This document shows, piece after piece, positions 45,354-54,791 of a stretch of DNA of 64,000 bases. The position numbers were made by a program, and so were the translations under genes. The stretch's first letter is position 1; every line of letters starts with the position of its first letter. Source of the stretch: Brasilonema sp. UFV-L1. GTDB lineage: Bacteria > Cyanobacteriota > Cyanobacteriia > Cyanobacteriales > Nostocaceae. Under the pieces are notes generated by a model. The model did not search any database and was not told the DNA's origin. It was given only the letters and a program-made list of their open reading frames with translations. The stretch is taken from the NCBI RefSeq assembly GCF_012912105.1, contig NZ_QMEA01000017.1:1-64000 (forward strand), in the 5' to 3' direction.

Positions 45354-45524
45354 TTGTATGAGCAAGATACGCTCGATGATTTTGAATACCGTCTTTATGA
45401 ATATGCAAGCGCATCCTCACATAAATGGAGAACCCGTGATTTCCACTTCTACGTGGAATCACCCGCACTTACTCCAAGTCAAAGTAAAGAGTTGATATCC
45501 GACACAACACCTTCAATAATTTGA
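45354..45524 (+). pseudogene. Coding-like fragment on the opposite strand
   Basis: A 56-codon frame without a normal start reads LYEQDTLDDFEYRLYEYASA, SSHKWRTRDFHFYVESPALT and on to PSII. It overlaps the 3' end of the convergent glycosyltransferase by 46 bases. Its amino-acid mix looks like real protein, but I do not recognise it. Probably the end of a deleted gene. Confidence 0.3.
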
Positions 45525-46678
45525 GGACCGAACAGTGACTCAAGCAATCCTTGATCAACATTAAGCTTTTGGGGAGTTGACAACAATCTAACTATTTCTT
45601 CTCCGAAAGATTGGGCATCAACAGCTATTTTAAAAAATTTTCTCACCTCTTCTGGCAGACCAGCTATTCCCTGAGGTGTAGAAACAATCGGTCTACCAGA
45701 GACAAGCATTTCTATAGATTTTATACTCACCCCGCTACCTGTTAAAACCGGATTCATGAGAACACGCCCCGACTGATAAACTGCTATCGAGGATGCTGGA
45801 TTGATGCTCAAAGAGACACCTTGGTGTTCTTCACATAGTTGCTTGATTTTCTTTACAGGATTTGAGCCAGCTATTAGCACTTTAACACTGGGTAATGCAG
45901 AGCGTATAACCGGAAGGACCTGCGTTAGAAACCAGACTATACCAGCTACGTTGTTGTCTACCTTTAGGTTACCTAAAAAGACAACATCATACAAAAGATT
46001 GGCGCTGATTTCATCACAAGCTTCTTTTGAATTATTATCTTTGGGAAACTCAACAATAGGTGGTAAGTAGCGCCCATTCTTAAAGCCCTGACTTTGCCAA
46101 AATTTCAAGTCGTCTGCGGATATATCATAGAACAAAGCACTCCTTTTAAGTAAGTCTTTTTCAAAACTTTCCAAGTGAGAAACTGATAAATATCTTCTCA
46201 GCTTACTTGTAAAGTCCGTTGTAGAGGCAAGTAATCGACGATAGTACAGGTACTCTATATTATGAGACCGAGTAATCAGAAGTACATTCAAATTTTTGCT
46301 TAACTTATCTGCAATTTCTCCACCATGAATTCCATCCAACCAGATAACATCGGGATGAAAAGCACGGACATCAGAAAGCAGAGTATTGAATTCTTTTCCT
46401 CTGACAATCCGAGAGGTCACTTCCAAAGGATACTGTAGTAAGTCAATTATCCTACGAGCAAAAGAGCCGAGTGTATGTTGAAACGGTATGAGATAGATTT
46501 CTTTTACGTATTTCTTAACTTCAGCTATTTCCTCAGGTTGTAGCGGTTCGCTGAACCAAGATATGAGTTGTAACTCCACACCAATATCATAAAAAGCTTT
46601 TATTCTTCGCCACATCTCTACTCGCGCACCCCGATTCGGAGGGTAGGGAATATCATGACATATTAAAGTAATCTTCAT
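45479..46678 (-). CDS. Glycosyltransferase family 4
   Basis: 399 residues. MKITLICHDIPYPPNRGARV is a typical GT4 opening with a nucleotide-sugar loop. DVIWLDGIHGGEIADKL and LITRSHNIEYLYYRRLL follow, then VFLGNLKVDNNVAGIVWFL, VLIAGSNPVKKIKQLCEE, GSGVSIKSIEMLVSGRPIVS and TPQGIAGLPEEV. The GSGVSIKxxEMLxxGRP block resembles the stealth/TuaH-WcaI group. Cytoplasmic or membrane-associated. It lies 16 bases after the polymerase-like gene and is likely co-transcribed with it. No clear ribosome site. Confidence 0.87.
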   Translation of the reverse strand: MKITLICHDIPYPPNRGARVEMWRRIKAFYDIGVELQLISWFSEPLQPEEIAEVKKYVKEIYLIPFQHTLGSFARRIIDLLQYPLEVTSRIVRGKEFNTLLSDVRAFHPDVIWLDGIHGGEIADKLSKNLNVLLITRSHNIEYLYYRRLLASTTDFTSKLRRYLSVSHLESFEKDLLKRSALFYDISADDLKFWQSQGFKNGRYLPPIVEFPKDNNSKEACDEISANLLYDVVFLGNLKVDNNVAGIVWFLTQVLPVIRSALPSVKVLIAGSNPVKKIKQLCEEHQGVSLSINPASSIAVYQSGRVLMNPVLTGSGVSIKSIEMLVSGRPIVSTPQGIAGLPEEVRKFFKIAVDAQSFGEEIVRLLSTPQKLNVDQGLLESLFGPQIIEGVVSDINSLL

Positions 46679-46693
46679 AGTTCTAATACGTTT

Positions 46694-47992
46694 TCAACTT
46701 AATTCTTCATCGCCGATCATCGCACTTATATAGCTGTATCTTCTGGCTTGTTCATACTCCACTGCCATTGAAAAAACAATTGATACGTATAATATCCAAA
46801 ACAGACTATTAGTTGTTAAAAGAGTACTTTCTGTGATGTTAGACATAAATAAAAATGTTAGATACATTAAAGGAAATAATCCCTCTACCATTTTTGTCGC
46901 CCGTAACCACAAAATTCCTTTAATGCAAGCGGTTATATAGCTGATTGCAAAAACTATTAACCCTAATATTCCCAATTCTGCCAATAAATCCATCAAGCCA
47001 TTGTGACCATAAGGACATTCCCATTCCAAAATTCGCCAAAGGTAGGCTGTCACGTCATTATCCCAGCTTTGCCAAACAGCATTAAAACCATAGCCTAATA
47101 AAGGACGTTTCCAGATGAGATCAAGCATCGCTTCCCATATTTCTGTGCGTCCTGTCAGTGTCAAATCCTTACCCAATGCAGTCGCTATGAATGGTAAATT
47201 ATCTAATAGCAAGGTAGCTGTACTTCCTACGAAAAGAACTACAGCAATGACTGAAGGAATAAGTTGGTTATAATTACCTCGCAAAGCCTTATATAGTGGC
47301 AACATAATTATCAGGGTGAGAAAAACAACGAGGGCTGTTTTTGATGTTGAAAGAATGATTAAAATCCCTGAAAGAGCAAAACCAAGCCACGCAACCCATC
47401 TGTATTTATGTTGAGAACCAGAGTTATCAACAGAGAGTAATAGAAAGACTACTGTGCTTACGTTCATGAGGCGACCTAAGGTGTTTTTGTGCGTGATCAC
47501 ACCCCGCCAAGCCCCCGCGTGAGCACCTCCTTCCTGAAAGGTCATTAAACCATAAGATGGCAATGCTATGGCAAATACAAAACTGAGTAAAATGACCAAC
47601 CAGAAAGTCCAGGCTAATAGTTCTAGTTGCTCTCTCATGCTGTAACGAGCCGCTAAGTATACTCCAAATCCAGTTGTCCCCAAAAGAAGTATGCCACGAC
47701 GTGTCGTCAGATCTGGAGCTACTGTCCACAATATAGATGCTAATGCCATTCCTACCAGTAGCCACAGCCAAACGTCTTTCTGTGCTACGTACACAAAACT
47801 CTTCCACCTTTTCATAATCAACAAGAGAGTCACGAAATAGACTCCCATGAAAAGGATTGGAGTGTAGGGATCTTGAGTCACATCCGTAGCATCTTCCTTT
47901 TCTACCAACAGAATGGTTATCAAGGCAGTCGTTGAAAAAAACAGAGTCAAGACAACAAATACCTTTTCAGCTAGCCTTGATAATCGGTGCAT
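46694..47992 (-). CDS. O-antigen ligase / Wzy-type polymerase family membrane protein
   Basis: 432 residues with 10-12 hydrophobic segments from about 12 to 410. A large loop near 290-340 contains TGRTEIWEAMLDLIWKRPLLGYGF, AVWQSWDND and YGHNGLMDLLAELGILG, the signature pattern of the WaaL/Wzy_C family (R...GYGF...H-N). It polymerises or attaches lipid-linked repeat units at the periplasmic face. It is the first gene of the minus-strand run and stands back to back with the Wzc-like gene, so the 520 bases between them should hold two promoters. Confidence 0.9.
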   Translation of the reverse strand: MHRLSRLAEKVFVVLTLFFSTTALITILLVEKEDATDVTQDPYTPILFMGVYFVTLLLIMKRWKSFVYVAQKDVWLWLLVGMALASILWTVAPDLTTRRGILLLGTTGFGVYLAARYSMREQLELLAWTFWLVILLSFVFAIALPSYGLMTFQEGGAHAGAWRGVITHKNTLGRLMNVSTVVFLLLSVDNSGSQHKYRWVAWLGFALSGILIILSTSKTALVVFLTLIIMLPLYKALRGNYNQLIPSVIAVVLFVGSTATLLLDNLPFIATALGKDLTLTGRTEIWEAMLDLIWKRPLLGYGFNAVWQSWDNDVTAYLWRILEWECPYGHNGLMDLLAELGILGLIVFAISYITACIKGILWLRATKMVEGLFPLMYLTFLFMSNITESTLLTTNSLFWILYVSIVFSMAVEYEQARRYSYISAMIGDEELS

Positions 47993-48510
47993 GGTAACTC
48001 TATTTGCAATGATTAATTAGCTATTCCAAGAGAATTTTTAGAACTGAAAAACTGCCTCCTCATTTGAATAAGCGTCTCAAAGAAGCTTACGGTAGAAACA
48101 TTATCTCATTTAATTCTCGTATAAATATGTCTAAAGAAGTATTTTTTTATTTCGCCTGATATCTTGACTTTACTGTATCTTTATTATTGTCAGCAATTTC
48201 ATGAATTTTCTGTAAGGAACTACGTATGTGATACGTAGCCAGAGATGTAAGGGATATCAAAGCTAGCCAAAATCTGGTATCATTTTCCCTGAATCAGGGG
48301 GAGTACTATGCGGAGATAAAGCTAATTGGTGCAAATTCCAAAACCGCATCACCTTGGTGAATGTTAGCTGTACCGTACCCACGCTACCATTAGTTCTGGT
48401 AAAAGCAACAGATTGCAAATAGTTATCCCGTTGATGTTTCTGCCAAGTTGGCAAAAATTCAGTATTTACCAAAAAGATTGACAAAATGTGTCTTCAATAA
48501 TGAGAATCGA
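47993..48510. other. Divergent promoter region of the polysaccharide locus
   Basis: No gene accepted. It separates the minus-strand transferase run from the plus-strand wzc-flippase run. It contains a small hairpin CCCTGAATCAGGG (48289-48301). The frame upstream of the wzc start begins only with TTG codons. Confidence 0.5.
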
Positions 48511-50838
48511 ATGGGAAAGCAAATGCCAACTAAGGAACAAAGCTTGCAGTACTTGAGAAATTCCAATGCTGCACCGAGAGAGCCGTATTTGTTCTTGAGA
48601 AAACCAGAAGGTGAAGAAGAAAATACGAGTTTCAATCAGGTTTTTTCTATATTGCGTCGTCGCTGGGGTTTAATTGCAAGCGCGACAGTGCTTGTGACAA
48701 CACTGGCTATTGGGTGGACAGCAACTCGAACTCCAAAATATGAAGGGAAATTTCAGATATTAGTTGAACCATTAAAGACGACAGATAGTGAGTTGCTGGT
48801 TTTACTGTCTGAAACTCTCAAGCAAAATGTCAACGAAATCACCAAACAGAATAGAACAGAACTGGATTATCAGGCTTTGATGGAAGTTTTGAAAAGTCCC
48901 AAGCTAATAATGCCAGTTGTTCAAAAGCTGAAAAACAGCTATCCAGAGATGAGCTACGACGAACTTGTTGCGAGTGATGTATCCGGCAAAGCTTCTCCTG
49001 ATCAAGTCGGCGTGCTACATATCAGTCGCGTTGGGAAAGGCAAAGACCAATCAAGAGTTATAGAAGTTCGCTATCGAGAATCTGACCCACGAAAAGTTCA
49101 GTATGTTTTAGAGCAAGTATCACTAGCTTATCAGAATTATAGTAAACAAGAGCAGCAGACGAACTTACGTCAGGGAATAAAATTTGTTGAGCATCAGATT
49201 CCGAAAATGCAGCTTCGGGTGAATACACTTCAAGGACAAATGCAAGTGTTCCAAAAGAAGTACACTCTATTTAACCCGGAACTTCAGGGAAAACAATTGC
49301 TTGACAGAGTAGATGAACTTAAAGCACAGCGGATAGACATCGAAAGAGGGTTAACTGAGACAAAGGCACTTTCTGCTTCTTTGCAAAAGCAATTGGCGAT
49401 GTCAGAGGATAATGCGATCGCCGCATCAGCTTTGAGTGAATCACCTCAATACCAACAAGTTCTCACTCGTCTGCGAGATATAGAAACAAAAATAGCAATA
49501 GAGTCAGCCCGCCTCACTGACAACAACCCAGTCATGCAGAATTTGCGCGAACAGCGACGCAAACTCCTACCTTTAGTGCAGCAAGAAGCAAAACTGGCAT
49601 TGGGTAGCAACTCATCTGTTTCGACTATGCCTAATTCCCAGGTAGGAGTTTATCAAAACTCCGTTCGGCGCGATCTAATCAAACAACTAGCTGATACTGC
49701 TAACCAAGTTAAGACATTAGAAAGCAGCCTCGAAGCTAATCAAAAAGCAATGGCTGAGCTTAACCAACAAATTCAGCAATATCCTGCCCTTTCGCGTCAG
49801 TACGGAAATTTGCAAAGAGAACTACAAGTTTCTACCGACACTCTCAATCAAATATTAGCAAAGCAAGAAGCACTGCGGGTAGATGCTGCTCAACAAGATA
49901 TTCCTTGGGAAATCATTACGCCTCCCACCATTCCTCGTGATAAAACGGGTAAATTCCTACCTGTAGGACTGAATGCTGAACGTAACATTGTTTTGGGAGT
50001 CGTTGCAGGTTTACTCTTAGGAACTCTAGCTGCTTTCGTTCTTGAGAATTTGCAAAACGTCTTTCACGATCCTGAAGAAGTCAAACGTGCAAGTAAACTA
50101 CCACTTCTTGCAGTGATTCCTTTTCATAAAGAATTACGACACTCAACTTTAGCCACTGATCAAAAACTTCCTCATCCAGTCCCAAAAGGAAAAAATCAAT
50201 TTGTGTCAACTGTAAAAGCAAAAGCTTCAGAGTATAAAAAAAATGCTTTTATGGAAGTTTTTTGCTCTCTTTACAGTAAAATCAACTCTCTCAAATCAGA
50301 AGATTCTATCCGCTCAGTAGTTGTCACATCAGCAACAAATGGTGATGGTAAATCTACAGTAGCCGCGAATATAGCAAAGATAGCAGCTCAAGCCGGTCAG
50401 AAGGTGTTACTTGTAGATGCTAATTTACGCCATCCTCAAGTTCATCATGCATTAGGTTTAGTCAACGCTAAAGGATTAAGCGAGATACTTTCTCAAGGTA
50501 TAGATTTTAAGGATGTTGTTGGACAAGCACCTAGAGAGGAAAATCTTTTTGTGATTACAGCTGGTGATACACCACAAAATCCTACAAAGCTTTTCTCATC
50601 TCAAAGAATGGAGAGTTTTGTGGAGTTAACCCATGCAAACTATGATTTAGTTGTCTATGACGCACCGCATCTTTTGGGACTTTTAGACACTTCTATCCTC
50701 GCAAATCATGTCGATGGAGTTTTAATGGTTGTCGGGCTTGGGAAAACAGTACGTCCTTTTTTATACCAAGCCTTGGAAGAATTAAAGACTAGTCGGGTTT
50801 CATTATTAGGCATAGTAGCTGATACGATTGAACGGTAA
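48511..50838 (+). CDS. Wzc/GumC-type chain-length determinant fused to P-loop ATPase
   Basis: About 775 residues from the ATG at 48511 (MGKQMPTKEQ; 48523 is an alternative; upstream frame has only TTG). Order: N-terminal cytoplasmic tail, TM1 near 50-70 (LIASATVLVTTLAIGW), Wzz domain, long coiled coils (about 180-440), TM2 (IVLGVVAGLLLGTLAAFVL), then the kinase-like domain with Walker A SATNGDGKST, Walker A' VLLVDANLRHP and Walker B LVVYDAPH. It sets polymer length and drives export through the envelope. Two oddities: Walker A' has Asn where BY-kinases have the second Asp (D-x-D-x-R), and there is no tyrosine cluster at the C-terminus, which ends GIVADTIER. It may bind ATP without acting as a tyrosine kinase. 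Confidence 0.9.
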   Translation: MGKQMPTKEQSLQYLRNSNAAPREPYLFLRKPEGEEENTSFNQVFSILRRRWGLIASATVLVTTLAIGWTATRTPKYEGKFQILVEPLKTTDSELLVLLSETLKQNVNEITKQNRTELDYQALMEVLKSPKLIMPVVQKLKNSYPEMSYDELVASDVSGKASPDQVGVLHISRVGKGKDQSRVIEVRYRESDPRKVQYVLEQVSLAYQNYSKQEQQTNLRQGIKFVEHQIPKMQLRVNTLQGQMQVFQKKYTLFNPELQGKQLLDRVDELKAQRIDIERGLTETKALSASLQKQLAMSEDNAIAASALSESPQYQQVLTRLRDIETKIAIESARLTDNNPVMQNLREQRRKLLPLVQQEAKLALGSNSSVSTMPNSQVGVYQNSVRRDLIKQLADTANQVKTLESSLEANQKAMAELNQQIQQYPALSRQYGNLQRELQVSTDTLNQILAKQEALRVDAAQQDIPWEIITPPTIPRDKTGKFLPVGLNAERNIVLGVVAGLLLGTLAAFVLENLQNVFHDPEEVKRASKLPLLAVIPFHKELRHSTLATDQKLPHPVPKGKNQFVSTVKAKASEYKKNAFMEVFCSLYSKINSLKSEDSIRSVVVTSATNGDGKSTVAANIAKIAAQAGQKVLLVDANLRHPQVHHALGLVNAKGLSEILSQGIDFKDVVGQAPREENLFVITAGDTPQNPTKLFSSQRMESFVELTHANYDLVVYDAPHLLGLLDTSILANHVDGVLMVVGLGKTVRPFLYQALEELKTSRVSLLGIVADTIER

Positions 50839-50892
50839 TTAGTAGCAGACAGTGACGAAAACATTACAGAATTATTGTCTTTATAGATAGTC

Positions 50893-52155
50893 ATGAGAGC
50901 AATTCATCCTGTGATAACCACTATCAAGAAAAAATTCTCCAGTCAATTCATCCGAAATGTTGGCTGGCTGAGTATCTCAGAGATTATCTACCGAGTCTTA
51001 CGCTTGGGGTTAGTTGTCATCATTGCCCGGTATTTGACCTCCTACGACTACGGTCTAGGTGCTATTGTGATGACAGTACGTGAGTTTTCAATCACATTTG
51101 CTGACATCGGTGTAGGCACAAAAATTATTCAGGCTGAAGAAGAAGAACTAGAGCAATTGTGTGACTCTGCATACTGGTTGAATTGGGTCGTTTTTTTAAG
51201 TCTTTTTGTTATTCAATCTCTTGCAGCTTTTCCTATAGCTTGGTTTTATAAAAGTCCAAATCTTATTTTGCCAATTGCTGTCTCAGGTCTTGCTTATTTA
51301 ATTTGGCCTCTATCTACCATACAAAAGAATCTCATACAAAGAGAAAACCGTTTGAAAGTGATAGCTCTTACTAACAGTAGCCAAAATATTATTGGTAGTA
51401 TATTGGCTGTCATATTCGCTGTTTCAGGTATGGGTGTATGGTCATTGGTGTTGCCATCCGTGTTAGCAGTACCTGTAGAAACATTAATATACTACAAAGC
51501 GCATCCTTGGCGTTTGACTAGAGGATTTACTACCAAAAATTGGAACAGCATTCTAAAATTTGGTTACAACATTCTCGGTGTTTCATTGTTAAGAACATTG
51601 AGAAACAACTTAGATTATTTATTAGTTGGTCGCTTTGTAGGAATTAACGAATTAGGATTATACTTCTTTGGTTTCAACGCAGGCTTGGGAATTAGCTTAA
51701 GTTTCATTAACGCTATTAACTCAGCCATTTTGCCTCATTTATGTGCAGTTCGTGCCGAATTTTCTGAATTTAGAAGCTCTTATTTTCGTAGTCTGAAAAC
51801 GATTTGGTTGACCATTATTCCTTTTATTGTACTCCAGTCCAGTTTAGCTCCTATATATGTCCCTATTGTGTTTGGTCAGAAATGGGAACCTGCCATCCCC
51901 ATCGTTATCCTAATTTGTTTATCGGCAATTCCACGACCATTCGCAGATGCAGCTTCCCAGTTGCTTATAGCTGTCGGTAAACCTCACTTAGATTTGTATT
52001 GGAATGTCATATTTACTTTTGTATTTACTATCGCGATCCTTATAGGAGTTCAGTGGAAAATTATTGGTGTAGCTGTATCTGTCTTATTAGTTCATCTTGT
52101 TTTCTTGCCTGTGTTTACGTTATGGGCTACACGTCGTGTGTTCCCGAAAAATTAG
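50893..52155 (+). CDS. Lipopolysaccharide/exopolysaccharide flippase (Wzx, polysaccharide transport family)
   Basis: 420 residues with about 12 membrane segments. Starts FIRNVGWLSISEIIYRVLRL; the RYLTSYDYGLGAIVMTVREF segment is typical of WzxC/TuaB-type MATE-fold exporters. Later: NLDYLLVGRFVGINELGLYF, FVFGQKWEPAIPIV, ADAASQLLIAVGKPHLDL. It flips undecaprenyl-linked repeat units across the inner membrane for polymerisation. It follows the Wzc gene by 54 bases and precedes a GT2 gene by 29 bases, forming a plus-strand unit. Confidence 0.93.
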   Translation: MRAIHPVITTIKKKFSSQFIRNVGWLSISEIIYRVLRLGLVVIIARYLTSYDYGLGAIVMTVREFSITFADIGVGTKIIQAEEEELEQLCDSAYWLNWVVFLSLFVIQSLAAFPIAWFYKSPNLILPIAVSGLAYLIWPLSTIQKNLIQRENRLKVIALTNSSQNIIGSILAVIFAVSGMGVWSLVLPSVLAVPVETLIYYKAHPWRLTRGFTTKNWNSILKFGYNILGVSLLRTLRNNLDYLLVGRFVGINELGLYFFGFNAGLGISLSFINAINSAILPHLCAVRAEFSEFRSSYFRSLKTIWLTIIPFIVLQSSLAPIYVPIVFGQKWEPAIPIVILICLSAIPRPFADAASQLLIAVGKPHLDLYWNVIFTFVFTIAILIGVQWKIIGVAVSVLLVHLVFLPVFTLWATRRVFPKN

Positions 52156-52184
52156 AATAAAAATTAGAAAAGATAGGGGGTTGC

Positions 52185-53243
52185 ATGAAAAAAGTTTCTG
52201 TGATTATTCCAGTTTACAAAGTTGAGAAATATGTAGCTGCTACCATACAATCAGTTCTTGCTCAAACCTACGAAAATTTTGAGTTGCTCATCATTGACGA
52301 TGGCTCTCCAGATAAAAGTATAGAAATTTGTCAGCAGTTTACAGACAACAGAATAAAAATCATCCGTCAGGAAAACCGGGGAGTCGCTGCAGCTAGAAAC
52401 CTTGGTATTCGACATGCTCAAGGGGAATATTTAGCTTTTCTGGATGCAGACGACTTATGGGTACCAGAAAAATTAGAAAAACATGTTGAGCATTTAAATA
52501 ACTCACCAGCAGTAGGAGTCAGTTTTTGTCGCTCTTGTTTTATCGATGAAGCAGGAAAGCCCCTCGGTATTTATCAGATAACCAAACTCAAGGAAATTAC
52601 TCCACTTGACTTACTTTGTCGTACCCCAATTGGGAATGGTTCAGTACCCGTGATTCGGCGTCAGGTTTTTGAAGATATTGCATTCCAAGATAATCTTTAT
52701 GGAGTCGTAGAAAATTTTTATTTTGATGATGATCGACAACTACACCCTTCAGAAGATGTCGAACTTTGGCTGCGGATAACGATGAAAACGAAATGGCTTA
52801 CAGAAGGAATTCCTGAAGCCTTAACACTTTACCGCGTCAATTCCCAAGGGTTTTCAGCTCAACTGGTGAAAAAGTTAAGTTCTTGGGAAACAATGCTGGA
52901 AAAAGCACGCGTCTATGTACCTCCAACATCAATGGCTGAGTTGGAAAAAATAGCTATGGCTTATCAACTCAGACATTTAGCCAGAAGAGCAGTGACTTTA
53001 GAAGCTGGTTCAACAGCTGTCGAGTTCGCCCAGCGAGCAGTCTCTACTCATTGGCGCATTCTACTAGAAGAACCACACCGTACACTGATTACCCTAGCTG
53101 CTGCTTATTTTCTGTTGCTGATGCCACGAACACTCTACCATCAAATACAGTCTGTTGCGTTAAAAATTGCAGGAGCTAGTCAAAAACGCCGCATTCAACA
53201 AGAAGAGTCGCAAAAGAATTCTCGTGGTCTTCAGGTATCTTGA
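52185..53243 (+). CDS. Glycosyltransferase family 2
   Basis: 352 residues. GT-A fold: VSVIIPVYKVEKYVAATIQS, LLIIDDGSPDKS, RGVAAARNLGI, AFLDADDLWVPEKL (the DxD-type metal site), then HPSEDVELWLRITM with the catalytic ED. Inverting cytoplasmic transferase. The C-terminal 90 residues are helical, with one hydrophobic segment (LITLAAAYFLLLMP). GGGG ribosome site. Part of the flippase operon. Confidence 0.93.
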   Translation: MKKVSVIIPVYKVEKYVAATIQSVLAQTYENFELLIIDDGSPDKSIEICQQFTDNRIKIIRQENRGVAAARNLGIRHAQGEYLAFLDADDLWVPEKLEKHVEHLNNSPAVGVSFCRSCFIDEAGKPLGIYQITKLKEITPLDLLCRTPIGNGSVPVIRRQVFEDIAFQDNLYGVVENFYFDDDRQLHPSEDVELWLRITMKTKWLTEGIPEALTLYRVNSQGFSAQLVKKLSSWETMLEKARVYVPPTSMAELEKIAMAYQLRHLARRAVTLEAGSTAVEFAQRAVSTHWRILLEEPHRTLITLAAAYFLLLMPRTLYHQIQSVALKIAGASQKRRIQQEESQKNSRGLQVS

Positions 53244-53280
53244 ATAATTATGATAGGCAAAATCTGCTGGAGATTTCCAG

Positions 53281-53751
53281 ATGGGGAAAAAATCACAGAA
53301 AAACTTTCGGTCTGAGTGGAGAACACTGACTGAACTTGGTTCAGAATTTGGTAAATCAGCTGTTGCTTTTGGCAAAATGCTAAAAGAACATGGGTTACGT
53401 GACTCTAATGGTGAACCGACAGAAACAGCCAATGGACTGTTCCAAAAGATTGTCCCAAATGAAGGGAAACCTTACTACCTATGGAATCACAACAAAATTG
53501 TTTCATTCTTTGAGTCCAAAGGTATTCATCCTGTCGGTGATTCATCTGATCCACTAAAAGACACTGAAGCGCGTAAGTTAGCACGTTCTTACATGGAAGC
53601 CCAAAAGCTAGACGACGAAGGATCTAAACTTGGTTACCTCATGTTGTCTGAGTTAGTTGATGATATTAAGAAAGTCGGTTTAGATCGTTTTAACACCGCT
53701 TTAAAAGCAGTAGGCTACAAAGGTGAACCTGTAACATTGGAAGGATGGTAG
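53281..53751 (+). CDS. Conserved-looking hypothetical protein (156 aa)
   Basis: GGAG ribosome site 10 bases before the ATG. The N-terminal part LTELGSEFGKSAVAFGKMLK and EHGLRDSNGEPTETA looks like a small winged-helix/HTH that reads element-type targets, as seen in many uncharacterised bacterial proteins. Later: FQKIVPNEGKPYYLWNHNKI, LARSYMEAQKL and KKVGLDRFNTALKAVGY. Soluble and mixed charge. It ends at a terminator shared with the convergent gene. The function is not assigned. Confidence 0.65.
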   Translation: MGKKSQKNFRSEWRTLTELGSEFGKSAVAFGKMLKEHGLRDSNGEPTETANGLFQKIVPNEGKPYYLWNHNKIVSFFESKGIHPVGDSSDPLKDTEARKLARSYMEAQKLDDEGSKLGYLMLSELVDDIKKVGLDRFNTALKAVGYKGEPVTLEGW

Positions 53752-53777
53752 TGAACGAAGTTCGCTCCAATTCAAAA

Positions 53778-53818
53778 TTCAAAGTTCAAAATAATAACTC
53801 TTTTTTTTGAACTTTGAA
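53778..53818. terminator. Bidirectional terminator between convergent genes
   Basis: TTCAAAGTTCAAAA (53778-53791) pairs perfectly with TTTTGAACTTTGAA (53805-53818), with T-rich and A-rich flanks in the loop and arms. It lies between gene ends at 53751 and 53837. Confidence 0.7.
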
Positions 53819-53836
53819 CTTTCAATTCCAAAACAA

Positions 53837-54778
53837 TTATCCTAAACGACTCATTGCTTCAGCAACTAGCTTCGAGACAAAAGGCAAAATTTCGCGGTTC
53901 TTCGCATTCGCTTTACCTTCAGTAAATACAACCAGCAGGTAGGGGCGTTTATTTGGTAACTCTATATAAGCAGCATCATGGCGAACTTGACTTGTCCAAC
54001 CTGCTTTTGACCAAATTTGTGCTTCTTGAGGAAGCGCACCACCCAAAAAGCCTGTCACTTGATTTTCTTCAACATCTTTTAGCAAGTCATTCGGATCAAG
54101 ACTACGTTTCATCAAAGCCATCATGGTTTGCGATCGCCCACTAGACACCGCCACACCACCAATAATACTATGTAACAACCTGGCGGTCGCATTTGTCGTT
54201 AGCATGTTACGATTGTCTAGCAACTCTCCGACAAAAGCTCGTTCACGCCCATAAGGACCATCACACCAGGTTTTTTGGCAAACATTTATCGTTTCCATTT
54301 CCGCCCACCCAAGAGATTGGAAATAGCGGTTAACAATGTTACGCTGCTGCTTCCAAGTTTCAAATGGTCCTGGTGTTAATTCTGGCCCAGAAGTGGTTCC
54401 ACTGAGGATATCTACTACTAAACTCGTCGCATCATTGCTAGAGTCAACAATCATATCCCGCACAGCCCTTTCCAACTCTTTGGAAGTTGAAACCATTCCT
54501 TTCTCCAGCCATTCGTTGACTGCGACCAGATAATATAATTTTACCACACTTGCAGGGTAAATTCGCTCGACTCCACGATAAGTGAAACCACGGATTGGAT
54601 AATTCCAAAAAGCATCTGGAGTTAAAGCACCACCAGTATTTACGAGGACAGGCGGATCGTAGACAATCCAAGTGAGAGCAATTTGGTTGCGGGCTAAAGT
54701 GGGAAATGCAGCCCAGGTTGCTTCTAAAATGCCTAACCCAAGATTTTCAAGTTGTTCGTCTTTATTAAAGAAATTCAT
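53837..54778 (-). CDS. Class A beta-lactamase-like serine hydrolase
   Basis: 313 residues. Motifs in order: SxxK in YPASVVKLYYL near 79, SxN in DSSNDATS near 112 (the SDN loop), and a KTG-like SKAGWTSQ near 262, where Thr is replaced by Ala (KAG). No signal peptide is evident at the N-terminus (MNFFNKDEQLENLG), so it may be cytoplasmic, or the start may be wrong. Acyl-enzyme hydrolase of the penicillin-binding/beta-lactamase fold; a true antibiotic role is not implied. It is head to head with a cell-wall endopeptidase, with only 13 bases between the start codons. Confidence 0.82.
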   Translation of the reverse strand: MNFFNKDEQLENLGLGILEATWAAFPTLARNQIALTWIVYDPPVLVNTGGALTPDAFWNYPIRGFTYRGVERIYPASVVKLYYLVAVNEWLEKGMVSTSKELERAVRDMIVDSSNDATSLVVDILSGTTSGPELTPGPFETWKQQRNIVNRYFQSLGWAEMETINVCQKTWCDGPYGRERAFVGELLDNRNMLTTNATARLLHSIIGGVAVSSGRSQTMMALMKRSLDPNDLLKDVEENQVTGFLGGALPQEAQIWSKAGWTSQVRHDAAYIELPNKRPYLLVVFTEGKANAKNREILPFVSKLVAEAMSRLG

Positions 54779-54791
54779 TGTTGTTTCACCG

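Noticed and set aside
47427-47807. 126-codon minus-strand frame within the O-antigen ligase gene
   Set aside because: It lies in another frame of a clear membrane-protein gene and has a non-natural composition.
48263-48484. 73-codon minus-strand frame before the Wzc gene
   Set aside because: It overlaps the Wzc upstream region, has no ribosome site and no recognisable sequence.
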